Positions 24,202 to 33,324 are shown, counted from the first letter of the stretch. The stretch: DNA of 64,000 nucleotides from Bradyrhizobium sp. Gha (GCF_900113735.1 NZ_FOQM01000014.1:1-64000); one strand, 5' to 3'. Numbers and translations are program-made. The notes: generated from the sequence alone by a model not told the origin.

Positions 24202-24987
24202 TCAGCGCTTCCGCAGGATGACGTGATAGTCGCCGCGGCGGACGTCGGTGCCGCGCGGAAGCACGGCATTGATCACGGCGGCGCTGGCATCGACGAGGGC
24301 GGCGAACAGCGGCGTGCGCCGGCGCATCTCGGGATAGCGCGGGCTCTCGACCTCGCGGCGGTAGATCGTCTCGAGGCCCCGGGCGGCGGCGAACGCCTCG
24401 AGCTTCGACAGCGTCACCAGGGGATGGAAGAATGTCGGGAACGGCGCTTCGCCGGGCATTCCGGCCGTCTTGATGCCGCGGATGTTCCGGTAGAACCAGA
24501 CGTGAAACCAGTGAGGCGAGTACTTGGTGACGACGCCGGACAGTGAGCGCGGATTGGGCGCGCCGATCAGGATCATCCCGCCGCGCTTGAGCGCATCGCG
24601 GAAGTTCAAAAGCGCCGCCTCCACGTCGGGCAGGTGCTCGATCACGTTGTAGCAGGTCACGAGGTCGAAAGTCTCGGGGCCGAAGCGATAGGTCTGCACG
24701 TCGCCGAGCAGGGCCTCGTCCGCATAGGTGTTGTTGCGGACCTGGTCCTCATCGATGTCCACGACGGTGACGTGACTGCGGCCAAGCACGTCCATCGGCA
24801 GGAAGCTGGAGGAGCCGCCACCGGCCTCGTAGATGGTGAGCCGACCCTGCGGCAGCTCGCGGCGCAGCACGTCGTGCACACCGAGCAGGCTGTCGCGGGC
24901 TTCGCCGGCCGCGAGGTCGAGCAGTGCCTGGGTGTGTGCCGGCGCGTCGGTAGCTGTCGCGAAATCGATCGTGGCTGACTTGTTCAT
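24202..24987 (-). CDS. Class I SAM-dependent methyltransferase of the polysaccharide cluster
   Basis: 261 residues. The SAM-binding motif I reads LTIYEAGGGSSSFLPM, followed by an acidic end of strand 2 (VTVVDIDEDQV) and motif VTCYNVIEHLPD, the usual arrangement of a methyltransferase-11 type domain. Location among polysaccharide genes suggests it methylates a sugar or a lipid-linked intermediate. It is leftward and separated by about 300 bp from the co-polymerase gene, so it may have its own promoter. Confidence 0.88.
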   Translation of the reverse strand: MNKSATIDFATATDAPAHTQALLDLAAGEARDSLLGVHDVLRRELPQGRLTIYEAGGGSSSFLPMDVLGRSHVTVVDIDEDQVRNNTYADEALLGDVQTYRFGPETFDLVTCYNVIEHLPDVEAALLNFRDALKRGGMILIGAPNPRSLSGVVTKYSPHWFHVWFYRNIRGIKTAGMPGEAPFPTFFHPLVTLSKLEAFAAARGLETIYRREVESPRYPEMRRRTPLFAALVDASAAVINAVLPRGTDVRRGDYHVILRKR

Positions 24988-25377
24988 GTTTTCTGACCGC
25001 GCTTGTTCGACTCAAATTTACAGGAAAAGTCTCTCGTTCCCGAAGAGCAAATCCGATGCCGCGCAGCTTCACCGGTCGCGGTGCTTACGGTGCGGTTAAT
25101 TGCGCCATGCGTTAACTACGGCATCGTCCATGTTGCGCCATTGGCGCGTGATGGAGTGAAAATTGCAGTATCAGGCGTGAAGGAATTCGCAGGAAAAGCA
25201 CGCGAAAGCGGTTAAACGAATGATGGCAAGCTTGATGGCGGTGAGATCGGCGATGTGGCGCAGTTTCAGCAACGAGGCAGGCCGTCCATTTCGGGACGCA
25301 TCTGTCCCGTGCGATCGTGCCGTCGCGGGACGGTGGACGCAGGGCTTTTTCAACATATCTCAGGCATTGAGAACGCG
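24988..25377. other. Divergent intergenic region within the polysaccharide cluster
   Basis: About 390 bp between a methyltransferase gene read leftward and a glycosyltransferase gene read rightward. It contains A/T-richer stretches near 25010-25040 and 25140-25200 suitable for promoters. An open frame covers 25255-25377 ahead of the glycosyltransferase, but its composition is unlike protein and it has no ribosome site, so I treat it as non-coding. Confidence 0.45.
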
Positions 25378-26406
25378 ATGACGCTGATCCCGACAGATTT
25401 GTCCGCCAGCCGGATCTCGGATGCCGTGCGCGATCCCAACCGGGAGATCGCCGCGAGTTCACGCATTCTCGACCTCTCGGTCGGCATCGTCGTCTGCATT
25501 CCCTGTTTCCGTCGTCCCGAACACCTGCGGCTGACGCTGGATTCGCTCGTCAACCAGCGTACGCCGCGCTCCTTCGCGGTGGTGATGGTGGAGAACGATG
25601 CGGCAGGGCGCGCGAGCGCGCCGGTTGCCGCCGAATATCTCGCAGTCGGGAAACTCCAGGGCGTCTGCCTGGTCGAGAAGCGGCAGGGCAATTGCCGCGC
25701 GATCAACGCGGCGTTCGAGACCGCGCAGGCGCTGTTTCCCGCCGCGACCCGCTTCCTCATGATCGACGACGACGAGATTGCTTCGCCGGATTGGCTCGAG
25801 CTGATGGTTCGTACCGCGGAGGCGACCGGCTCCGACATCGTCGGCGGACCGGTGATGCCTGTGTTCGACGACGACAGTCAGCCGTGGCTCGCGCGCCATC
25901 CCGTCTTCTGCCCGGCCTACGACTACACCGGCGCGGTGCCGCTGATCTATGGCTGCGGCAATTGCCTGATCACGCGCAGCGCGTTCGAGCGGCTCGGCAG
26001 CCCCGCCTTCGATCTGCAATTCAATTTCCTCGGCGGCGGCGATTGCGATTTCTTCCATCGCGGTCGCGATGCCGGCATGATCTTTCATTGGACGGCGGAA
26101 GCCGTCATCTGCGAAACCGTACCGAAGGACCGCGCCAATCCCGGCTGGATCGCCAGGCGCGGCCTGCGCATCGGGGTGATCAACTACCGGGTGCGGGTCA
26201 AGGCCGCGCAAAGTGTGGCAGCGCGGACGCGCGTCTTTGCGCAGACGTTGGCACGTTTGCCGTTGTCGCTGGTCCGCGCGGCTCGCCTGCTGGCGTCAGC
26301 GAAAGCGGTCGTCGCGATGCACCCCGTGCTGGTGGCCGTCGGATCCGCGCTGGCGGCCGTTGGTTACGACCCGAAGCCCTATGAGGCCTCGAAGATCGTC
26401 TCCTGA
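25378..26406 (+). CDS. Family 2 glycosyltransferase
   Basis: 342 residues from the ATG at 25378. The GT-A nucleotide-binding strand reads GIVVCIPCFRRPEHLRLTLD, the metal-binding aspartates lie in FLMIDDDEIASPDWLE, and an acceptor region GGGDCDFFHRGRDAG follows. Such enzymes transfer a sugar from a nucleotide donor to a lipid-linked oligosaccharide on the cytoplasmic face. It lies in the polysaccharide cluster and probably adds one specific residue. GAGAA stands weakly ahead of the start. Confidence 0.88.
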   Translation: MTLIPTDLSASRISDAVRDPNREIAASSRILDLSVGIVVCIPCFRRPEHLRLTLDSLVNQRTPRSFAVVMVENDAAGRASAPVAAEYLAVGKLQGVCLVEKRQGNCRAINAAFETAQALFPAATRFLMIDDDEIASPDWLELMVRTAEATGSDIVGGPVMPVFDDDSQPWLARHPVFCPAYDYTGAVPLIYGCGNCLITRSAFERLGSPAFDLQFNFLGGGDCDFFHRGRDAGMIFHWTAEAVICETVPKDRANPGWIARRGLRIGVINYRVRVKAAQSVAARTRVFAQTLARLPLSLVRAARLLASAKAVVAMHPVLVAVGSALAAVGYDPKPYEASKIVS

Positions 26407-26423
26407 CGCGTTTGCGTCGGCGT

Positions 26424-27395
26424 CTAGATGCCGAGATACGACAGCGCGATCTTGACCGCGGCGCGCGGCATCGCCTTCGGCGACCGCCGGCTGACCATGC
26501 CGAGATAGGCAGCCGCCTGGCGATATCGTCCGAAGCGCACCGCCTGCGTCGCAGCATAGGTCAGGAGATGGATTTCGGCCGCCTGCCGCAGTCTCGGCGC
26601 AGCGCCTGATGGCAGCTTGCCGAGGATCAATTCATCCCCGAAAACGCGCGCGACCGCCGGCAGGAAATCCTGCGGTGTTCGGACCGCGGCGCTCATGGTG
26701 TTGGCCGTGTGCAGGCGATAATCGAGCAGGAGTTTTGGGACATGGGCGAACGCGCCTGTTGCGGCGAGGCGGCACCAGCAATGCCAGTCCTCGCAATATC
26801 GCAGTGAGACGTCGAAGCCGCCGGTCGCACGAAAGGCCTCCGTGCGTACCAGCATGATGCCGCCATTGACGATGAAATTGCCGCTGGCAAGCCGTTCCAG
26901 CACGTTGCCGGACGGCTTGCGACGGCCCTTCAGGAGGTCGCGCCGTCCGATCGATCGCCCTGCGCTGTCGATCGTGTTGTAGTCGCCATAGACCAGCACC
27001 GCCCGTGGCGCGTCTTTCGCCGCGGCCAGCAGTGTCCTCACCGCATCGGGGCGCAGCCGGTCGTCGGCGTCGAGGAACATCAGCCAGCTCCCGCCCGCGC
27101 TTTGTGCGCCGTGGTTGCGCGCGGCCGAGACGCCGCTGGCGTCATTCGTGATCAGGCGGAGCCGCGGATCGCGGATGGCACGGACGATCGCAACGGTGTC
27201 GTCGGTCGATCCGTCGTCCACGACGATGATCTCGGTGACGTCGCATTGCGCCAGCGCACTTGCGATGGTCTCGCCGATATAGGTCGCGGCATTCTTCGCG
27301 GGGATGACGACGGAAACCCCGGGCGACGTTGCGCGCGCATCCATCACCGCAGGTGGGGCGGTCGGTGCATCGAGCGTGGCGTCGGCGAGGGGCAA
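26424..27395 (-). CDS. Family 2 glycosyltransferase
   Basis: 323 residues if the TTG at 27395 is used; an ATG at 27344 would give 306 residues and keeps the whole domain. Neither has a clear ribosome site. The GT-A fold is plain: VSVVIPAKNAATYIGETIAS, EIIVVDDGSTDDTVAI, and the DXD-type motif LMFLDADDRLRPDAV. It sits convergent to the preceding glycosyltransferase with 17 bases between stops and divergent from the next one. Sugar specificity is unknown. Confidence 0.88.
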   Translation of the reverse strand: MPLADATLDAPTAPPAVMDARATSPGVSVVIPAKNAATYIGETIASALAQCDVTEIIVVDDGSTDDTVAIVRAIRDPRLRLITNDASGVSAARNHGAQSAGGSWLMFLDADDRLRPDAVRTLLAAAKDAPRAVLVYGDYNTIDSAGRSIGRRDLLKGRRKPSGNVLERLASGNFIVNGGIMLVRTEAFRATGGFDVSLRYCEDWHCWCRLAATGAFAHVPKLLLDYRLHTANTMSAAVRTPQDFLPAVARVFGDELILGKLPSGAAPRLRQAAEIHLLTYAATQAVRFGRYRQAAAYLGMVSRRSPKAMPRAAVKIALSYLGI

Positions 27396-27528
27396 GCGAT
27401 GGCTCGTTGCTTTAATGATCTGTTAACCCGGCTGCCGGCAATCGCAGTTCGAGCTGGAACGGATGATACCCCCATAACGATCAATTCGTTGCTGCAAAGG
27501 CTGCCCAAGCCGTCGGTTTCGTAGATTA

Positions 27529-27554
27529 GCGTTAAACCTGCCGCGTTAAACCTG
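27529..27554. promoter_or_regulatory. 12-bp direct repeat in a divergent glycosyltransferase promoter
   Basis: GCGTTAAACCTG occurs twice, at 27529-27540 and 27543-27554, a 14-base period. It lies 42 bases ahead of the rightward glycosyltransferase start and within the 200-bp gap shared with the leftward one. It could be a regulator site; the binding protein is unknown. Confidence 0.4.
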
Positions 27555-27595
27555 TCACAGACCTCGAGAGGAGCGGCAGCCGGTCTCATGAGAGA

Positions 27596-28690
27596 ATGCA
27601 GGCCTTGCTGCCGCGGATGGATCCAGTGCCCGCAAAGACATTCGACTACGATCCCGACGCCATGATCCTCAACCTGTTCTACGAGGACAAGGATGATCGC
27701 TGGTTTCCCGGCGACCGCCATCTGCGGCGCATGGCACGCAAGATGTTGTTCGGCGAACCGCGCATGAGCGGACAGCTGCGCGTGTTCCTCAATCTTTGCG
27801 CCGGGCTCGACCGCCTCGGCATCCGCTATCGCGTGAACGACTACGGCTACATCGCGCAGCATCCGGAGGAAGTGGCCTGCATCATCGGCCGCGCCTTCCT
27901 GCTCGACAAGTTTGCGTGGAAGAACCCGATCCTGCTCGGCGTCGCCGCCTTTAACCATCCGCTCGACGATCCTGACCTGTTCAAGCGGCTTCCCGTCAGG
28001 AAATTCCTGGTACCCGGCCCGTGGTATGCGGAGATGTACCGGCCGCATTGGCCGGCGACCGAAGCCTGGCCCGTCGGCATCGATACCGATTTGTGGGCGC
28101 CGTCGCGTCCGCGCGACAAGACCGTCGATGTCCTCGTCTACGACAAGGTCAGCTGGGACCGCGAGCGCTACCTGCCCGAGCTGATCGAGCCGGTCCGTGC
28201 CCGGCTCGTCAGGGAGGGCCGCTCCTTCATCGAGCTGCGCTATGGCAGCTACAAGGAAGAAGATTTCCAGGTCGCGCTGGCGCGTTCGCGCGCAATGATC
28301 TTCCTGTGCCAGAACGAAAGCCAAGGCATCGCCTATCAGCAGGCGCTGTCCTGCGGTGTGCCGGTGTTCGCCTGGGACCCCGGCGGCCCCTGGCCGGATC
28401 CGGATTATTATCCGCACCGGGTCCAGTTCGGGCCGGTGTCGTCGGTACCCTATTGGGACGATCGCTGCGGTCTCAAATTCGTCGACCTTGCCGGCTTCGA
28501 GGAGCGGTGGACGGATTTCTGGGACGGCTGCACCGCGGGCAAATTCAATCCGCGCAGTTACATCATGGACAACCTCACATTGGAGCAGCGTGCGCTGCAA
28601 TATTACGAGATCGCGCGGAACGTCGCACGGCAGCAGGTTCCTGCGGGCACCGGCATGCTGGTTGATGGACGGTTAACGGGGATGGGCTAG
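27596..28690 (+). CDS. GT4-like glycosyltransferase of the polysaccharide cluster
   Basis: 364 residues. The chain lacks a GT-A motif; instead it shows GT-B features. An early segment RMSGQLRVFLNLCAGLDRLG resembles the glycine-rich start of GT4 enzymes, and a C-terminal segment FLCQNESQGIAYQQALSCG followed by VPVFAWDPGG resembles the E-x7-E donor-binding region. GTP/UDP-sugar specificity cannot be read. It is transcribed with the acetyltransferase gene 114 bases downstream, and divergent from a family 2 glycosyltransferase. Confidence 0.75.
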   Translation: MQALLPRMDPVPAKTFDYDPDAMILNLFYEDKDDRWFPGDRHLRRMARKMLFGEPRMSGQLRVFLNLCAGLDRLGIRYRVNDYGYIAQHPEEVACIIGRAFLLDKFAWKNPILLGVAAFNHPLDDPDLFKRLPVRKFLVPGPWYAEMYRPHWPATEAWPVGIDTDLWAPSRPRDKTVDVLVYDKVSWDRERYLPELIEPVRARLVREGRSFIELRYGSYKEEDFQVALARSRAMIFLCQNESQGIAYQQALSCGVPVFAWDPGGPWPDPDYYPHRVQFGPVSSVPYWDDRCGLKFVDLAGFEERWTDFWDGCTAGKFNPRSYIMDNLTLEQRALQYYEIARNVARQQVPAGTGMLVDGRLTGMG

Positions 28691-28804
28691 ACGCGGCGTG
28701 AGCGCTCGCGAAGGTATCGGCTTAACGATAAGCGGCGACGTAACTTGTGGTCTGCGACAAAACATAATCTATCTCGACACGCATTGTAACCGTATGCCCC
28801 GCAA

Positions 28805-29950
28805 ATGGCGTTTCTCAGCGTCGAGCAGTTAGACGGTCGGGTGTCGCCCAGCACGTCGGGAATCTCAGTCGATTTCTTGCGGGACTGGCGACAGGCCGCG
28901 TTGCGTCTCGACGCCGGTCATCGCACTGCGTTTCAGCATGCTTGCTGGTTGGGTGCCTGGTACGAGGCGTTTCACGGCGTCGCACCGCTGATCGCCGTCA
29001 TCACCGACAGGGCGACCGGCAAGGACGTCGCCGTCGTGCCGATGTTCAGCCACATCAGGCGCGGCATCCGCGTGATCGAGTTCGCCGACCTCGGCGTCTC
29101 CGACAACAACGCTCCGATCCTCGCCCGCGACGCATCCTTCGATTCGGCTGCAGCAAGGGCGATCAGTGCGGCATTGATTGATGCTTTGCGCGGCTTGCCC
29201 GACGGCTTCGACCTCCTGCGATTGAAGAAGATGCCGGCCCATGTCGGCGTGAAGCCGAACCCGCTGGTGTCGCTCGGCCGGCTCGGCTCGTGCTCGCTCA
29301 ACGGCAATGTCGTGCTGACCGGGGACGACTATGCGGATTACCAGGCGTCGATCAAGCGCATGCAGATGCCGCGCTGCTGGCGTGTGTTCAACCGCAATGC
29401 CGGTGCGCGGTTCGAGATCGCCACCGACCCCGCCCGCGCGCACGAGCTGCTTGACGTGACTGACGTGCAGCAGCAGGAGCGCATGCGGCAGCTCGGCTCG
29501 CGGTTCGTCCTCAATGATGAGGCCCATGCCCGCTTCTACCGTGACGTCGCCCGGCGAGGCTTTGCGGAAGGCTATGCGGTGATCTCGGCGCTGGTCTGCG
29601 ACGAGGGCATCGTCGCCACCACGTTCGGCGTCAGATATGGCGCGACCTACTTTCTGTTGCGTATCGGCCATGCCGGCAGGCAATGGGCGAATTGCTCGCC
29701 AGGGCTGCTCGTCACCGAGCGCACCATGGCGGCCCTGCATGCGCAGGGCGTGCGCCGCTTCGATCTCAGCATCGGCAATCACGACTACAAGCGGCGCTTC
29801 GGCGCCGAGCCGGTGCCGCTGACCGATGTCAGCGTTGCACTGTCCTGGCGCGGCCTGCCTTACATGCTGCGCGACCATGCGGCGCAGGGTCTGCGCCGTT
29901 ATCCGAAGCTTGCGGCCTTTGCCGCAGGGATCATGGGCAAGCTACGCTGA
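28805..29950 (+). CDS. CelD/BcsL-like GNAT-family acyltransferase
   Basis: 381 residues. The C-terminal half matches the Acetyltransf_6 (FemAB/CelD-like) domain found in exopolysaccharide loci: ALVCDEGIVATTFGVRYGAT, the segment NCSPGLLVTERTMAALH and FDLSIGNHDYKRRFGAEP. It would acylate a polysaccharide or an amino sugar in the cytoplasm. The N-terminal 170 residues form the first GNAT-like half typical of the family. It ends the rightward part of the polysaccharide cluster. Confidence 0.82.
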   Translation: MAFLSVEQLDGRVSPSTSGISVDFLRDWRQAALRLDAGHRTAFQHACWLGAWYEAFHGVAPLIAVITDRATGKDVAVVPMFSHIRRGIRVIEFADLGVSDNNAPILARDASFDSAAARAISAALIDALRGLPDGFDLLRLKKMPAHVGVKPNPLVSLGRLGSCSLNGNVVLTGDDYADYQASIKRMQMPRCWRVFNRNAGARFEIATDPARAHELLDVTDVQQQERMRQLGSRFVLNDEAHARFYRDVARRGFAEGYAVISALVCDEGIVATTFGVRYGATYFLLRIGHAGRQWANCSPGLLVTERTMAALHAQGVRRFDLSIGNHDYKRRFGAEPVPLTDVSVALSWRGLPYMLRDHAAQGLRRYPKLAAFAAGIMGKLR

Positions 29951-29992
29951 ACCGGGCGGCATTCCCCTGGAGCGAGCGCCGCCCGTATCGCA

Positions 29993-30592
29993 TCAACCGT
30001 GCAGCTTCTTCGCGGTCTCCGCGATCTGGCGGCCCTGATACCGCGCGCCGGCGAGCTCGTTGGCGCTGGGTTGGCGGCTGCCATCGCCGCCGGTGATCGT
30101 GGTGGCGCCATAGGGCGCACCGCCGGTGACCTCGTCGAGCTTCATCTGGCCGGCAAAGCCATAGTTCATGCCGACGATCACCATGCCGAAATGCAGCAGG
30201 TTGGTGATGACGGAGAACAGCGTCGTCTCCTGGCCGCCATGCTGGGTCGCGGTCGATGTGAATGCGCCGCCGACCTTGCCGTGGAGCGCGCCCTTGGCCC
30301 AGAGGCCGCCGGCCTGATCCAGGAAATTGGCCATTTGCGAGGCCATGCGGCCGAACCGCGTGCCGGTGCCGACGATGATGGCGTCGTAGCCGGCGAGCTC
30401 CTCCACCTTGGCGACCGGGGCTGCCTGATCGAGCTTGTAATGCGAGGCTTTCGCGACTTCGGCCGGCACCAGCTCGGGCACGCGCTTGATGTCGACGGTG
30501 GCGCCGGCTTCGCGTGCGCCTTCGGCCACTGCATTGGCCATCGCTTCGATGTGGCCATAGGCGGAATAATAGAGGACGAGAACTTTGGTCAC
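29993..30592 (-). CDS. wrbA: NAD(P)H:quinone oxidoreductase, WrbA type
   Basis: 199 residues, the usual WrbA size. The FMN-binding loop is TKVLVLYYSAYGHIEAMA, and the family motifs PVAKVEELAGYDAIIVGTGT and GRMASQMANFLDQAG follow, as does AFTSTATQHGGQETT. The tetrameric flavoprotein reduces quinones by two electrons to avoid semiquinone formation. It is the third gene of a leftward unit with a pirin and a short-chain dehydrogenase, which points to a quinone or electrophile stress operon. Confidence 0.95.
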   Translation of the reverse strand: MTKVLVLYYSAYGHIEAMANAVAEGAREAGATVDIKRVPELVPAEVAKASHYKLDQAAPVAKVEELAGYDAIIVGTGTRFGRMASQMANFLDQAGGLWAKGALHGKVGGAFTSTATQHGGQETTLFSVITNLLHFGMVIVGMNYGFAGQMKLDEVTGGAPYGATTITGGDGSRQPSANELAGARYQGRQIAETAKKLHG

Positions 30593-30635
30593 GGTGGTCT
30601 CCGTTTGATTGGGTGTGATTGCGAGATGTCGGATG

Positions 30636-31334
30636 TCACGCGGCGTCGACGAGCACGAGCTCGGAATCTTCGAGCGCCGTGATCCTCAGCCGGCCCTCGT
30701 CGCGGATTGCGGCGCCGTCGCGGGCGTTGACGCGCACGCCGTTGATTTCGACCGCACCTGCTGCGGGCACGAGATAAAGGTGGCGCGCCTGGTGCGCCTC
30801 GTACTCGGCGCTCTCGCCGGCCTTCAGCGTGGTCGCGAGCACCCGTGCATCGGCGCGGATCGGCAGCGCGTCAGTGTCGCCTGCAACGCCACTCGCGATC
30901 GTGACGAGCTTGCCCGAGCGGTCGCCCTTCGGGAACGGCTTCGAGCCCCAGGTCGGCTGGCCGCCACGCGCGGTCGGCTCGATCCAGATCTGGAAGATCC
31001 GGGTCTTGGTCGGCTCGAGGTTGTATTCGGAGTGGCGGATGCCGCTCCCGGCGCTCATCACCTGCACGTCGCCGGCTTCAGTGCGGCCCTCGTTGCCGAG
31101 GCTGTCCTGATGGGTGATCGCGCCTTCGCGCACATAGGTGATGATCTCCATGTTGGCGTGCGGATGGGCCGGAAAGCCGGTGTTCGGGGCGATCTCGTCG
31201 TCGTTCCAAACCCGCAGGGCACCGTGACCCATATTGTTCGGGTCATAATGGCCGGCGAAGGAGAAATGATGCTTGGCCTTGAGCCAGCCGTGGTCGGCGC
31301 CGCCGAGTTTTGCGAAGGGTCTGAGTTCGATCAT
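30636..31334 (-). CDS. Pirin-family cupin (quercetinase-like)
   Basis: 232 residues, the length of YhhW-like bacterial pirins. The metal ligands are present: FPAHPHANMEIITYV gives two histidines, and GSGIRHSEYN supplies the third histidine and the glutamate. Family members bind iron; some act as quercetin 2,3-dioxygenases and others regulate redox metabolism. It lies between wrbA and an SDR gene in a unit opposite a LysR gene, suggesting a role in handling aromatic or quinone compounds. Confidence 0.93.
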   Translation of the reverse strand: MIELRPFAKLGGADHGWLKAKHHFSFAGHYDPNNMGHGALRVWNDDEIAPNTGFPAHPHANMEIITYVREGAITHQDSLGNEGRTEAGDVQVMSAGSGIRHSEYNLEPTKTRIFQIWIEPTARGGQPTWGSKPFPKGDRSGKLVTIASGVAGDTDALPIRADARVLATTLKAGESAEYEAHQARHLYLVPAAGAVEINGVRVNARDGAAIRDEGRLRITALEDSELVLVDAA

Positions 31335-31367
31335 GGGATTGTTTCCTTGAGTGCACTGGGCTTGGCG

Positions 31368-32120
31368 TCAGGCGCCAAACCCGCCGTCGACGTTGAGTAC
31401 GGTGCCGGTGACGAAAGAGGCTTCCGGGCTTGCAAGGAAGACGACGCCGGCGGCGATCTCTTCCGCAGTCCCGAAGCGTTGCAGCGCGTGCTGCTTGCGC
31501 TGTGCGTCGGCAAACTCACGGTCGTCGTCCGGATTCATGTCCGTGTTGATCGAACCCGGCTGCAGCACGTTGACCGTGATGCCGCGCGGTCCTAGGTCGC
31601 GCGAAGCGCCCTTGGAGTAACCGACGATCGCAGCCTTGCTTGCCGCGTAATCGGCAAGGCCCGGAAACGAGGCGCGTGTGGCAATACCAGAACCGATCGT
31701 GACGATGCGGCCGCCTTCACCCATCAGCTTCGAGGCGGCGCGGATCGCGGCGACCACGCCGTGCACGTTGACGTCTTCCTGGCGAGCGAGCGCGGCGGTG
31801 TCGGTCGATGGATCGTCGATCAGTCCACCGACCGCGACGCCGGCATTGTTGACGAGGATGTCCAGCCGGCCGAAATCGTTGGCAACACTCCTGACCAGTT
31901 GATCGACCTCCTTGGCGGACGCCTGGTCGGCCTTGTACGCGCGGGCCTTGACGCCGCGAGCCTTCAGCTCGGTGACGACGGCCTCGGCCTTTTCGGGCGA
32001 AGCGACGTAGCTGATGGCGACGTCCGCGCCTTCATCGGCGAGAGCGCGGGCCGAGGCCGCGCCGATGCCGCGCGAGCCGCCGGTGACGAGGGCAACCTTG
32101 CCTGAGAGCTTGCTGGTCAT
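31368..32120 (-). CDS. Short-chain dehydrogenase/reductase (FabG-like)
   Basis: 250 residues. The Rossmann motif VTGGSRGIGAASARALA, the NNAG motif (ILVNNAGVAVGG) and the catalytic Ser...Tyr-Ala-Ala-Ser-Lys (GLADYAASKAAIVGY) are all present. It is a classical SDR likely using NADPH. First gene of the SDR-pirin-wrbA unit, opposite a LysR regulator 116 bases away, so a reductase for a carbonyl or quinone metabolite is more likely than a fatty-acid synthesis role. Confidence 0.92.
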   Translation of the reverse strand: MTSKLSGKVALVTGGSRGIGAASARALADEGADVAISYVASPEKAEAVVTELKARGVKARAYKADQASAKEVDQLVRSVANDFGRLDILVNNAGVAVGGLIDDPSTDTAALARQEDVNVHGVVAAIRAASKLMGEGGRIVTIGSGIATRASFPGLADYAASKAAIVGYSKGASRDLGPRGITVNVLQPGSINTDMNPDDDREFADAQRKQHALQRFGTAEEIAAGVVFLASPEASFVTGTVLNVDGGFGA

Positions 32121-32184
32121 TGGATGTCTCCAGTCCTGAATGTCTGATGACCTTGGATAAGCGTGCCCCTGTGGTATAGAAATA

Positions 32185-32208
32185 GAAACTGTCGAAACTC
32201 ATTGTTTC
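32185..32208. promoter_or_regulatory. Candidate LysR operator with GAAAC repeats
   Basis: GAAAC at 32185-32189 and 32194-32198, and GTTTC at 32204-32208, lie 29-52 bases ahead of the LysR start in the 116-bp divergent region. The second and third form the dyad GAAAC-N5-GTTTC. A LysR protein probably binds here to control itself and the SDR-pirin-wrbA unit. Confidence 0.45.
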
Positions 32209-32236
32209 CCCAGATAGCCCAAACGGACCCGGCGCC

Positions 32237-33172
32237 ATGGCAAAGCTCCCCGACTTCGAGGCCCTCGCGATCTTCGCAAAAGTGGTGGAATTACGCTCGT
32301 TTGCGGGGGCTGCGAGCGAGCTCACGATGTCGAAGGCCACGGTGTCCAAGGCGGTCACGCGGCTGGAGGAGCGGCTCGGCGCCCGGCTGTTCAACCGCAC
32401 CTCGCGCCGCCTCGCGTTGACCGATGCCGGCCACAAGCTCGCCGATCGCGCCACGCGGCTGCTCGCCGACGGCGAGGCGGCGGAGAACGAGGCCTTGGCG
32501 CAATCGGTGGCCCCGCGCGGCCTGGTGCGGCTCGCGGTGCCCATGACGTTTGGGAATAAAGCCGTGGCGCCACTGCTGCCGGAGTTCTTCGAGGCCTTTC
32601 CGGAGGTCTCGGTCGATCTGCATTTGAGCGATGCGACCGTCGATCTCATTGGCGAAGGCTTTGACATGGCGGTGCGGATCGCGCGGCTGCCGGACTCGTC
32701 CCTGATCGCGCGACGGCTCTTCACCATGCCGCGCTTCACCGTGGCCGCGCCGTCCTATCTGAAGAAGCATGGTCGCCCGACGCATCCGATGCATCTCGCC
32801 GGGCACAAGTGCTTCAGCTACGCCTATCTGTCGACGCCGAACGTCTGGCACTACACCAACTCGGCCGGCGAGCAGGCCAGCGTGCGTCCAGGTGGACAGC
32901 TTCGCGTCAACAACGGCGAAGCGGTGATGCCCTCGCTCGTCGCTGGCCTCGGCATCGCCGAGCTGCCCGAGTTCATCGTCGGCGACGCCATTTCATCCGG
33001 CGCCGTGGAAGTGATCCTGAAAGATTGGAAGCAGGCCGAAGGGGCCGTGCATCTGGTAACCCCGCCCGGCGGCCCGCGCCCCGCGCGCGTCGAAGCGCTC
33101 GCTGATTTTCTTGCCGCGAAGCTGCCCGGCACGTGCAAGCGGAAGCCGAAGAACGGTGCGAAGACGGGATAG
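32237..33172 (+). CDS. LysR-family regulator of the SDR-pirin-WrbA unit
   Basis: 311 residues. The helix-turn-helix is FAKVVELRSFAGAASELTMSK followed by VSKAVTRLEERLG, with the CrgA/DsdC-type motif NRTSRRLALTDAG. The effector domain follows (about 90-295). It stands divergent from the SDR gene, the classic arrangement for autoregulation plus activation of a neighbouring operon. The inducer is unknown; quinones or electrophiles are likely from the regulated genes. Confidence 0.9.
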   Translation: MAKLPDFEALAIFAKVVELRSFAGAASELTMSKATVSKAVTRLEERLGARLFNRTSRRLALTDAGHKLADRATRLLADGEAAENEALAQSVAPRGLVRLAVPMTFGNKAVAPLLPEFFEAFPEVSVDLHLSDATVDLIGEGFDMAVRIARLPDSSLIARRLFTMPRFTVAAPSYLKKHGRPTHPMHLAGHKCFSYAYLSTPNVWHYTNSAGEQASVRPGGQLRVNNGEAVMPSLVAGLGIAELPEFIVGDAISSGAVEVILKDWKQAEGAVHLVTPPGGPRPARVEALADFLAAKLPGTCKRKPKNGAKTG

Positions 33173-33324
33173 GCGACTTCGAGGTAACGCCCGCCAGCCG
33201 GAACGGTTTTGCGCCCTTGCCGCTTCAGCTCGTCGAGGAACGGCTCGATGCGCAGCTGAGGCATTGACGGAACTGACACAACCCATGGTATGATATATAC
33301 ATATTACAACCCAAGGGAGAAGAA

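Noticed and set aside
33275..33320. AT-rich near-palindrome TATGATATATACATATTAC as an operator
   Set aside because: The symmetry breaks at the centre when checked base by base; it is better read as a promoter region for the DUF3606 gene.
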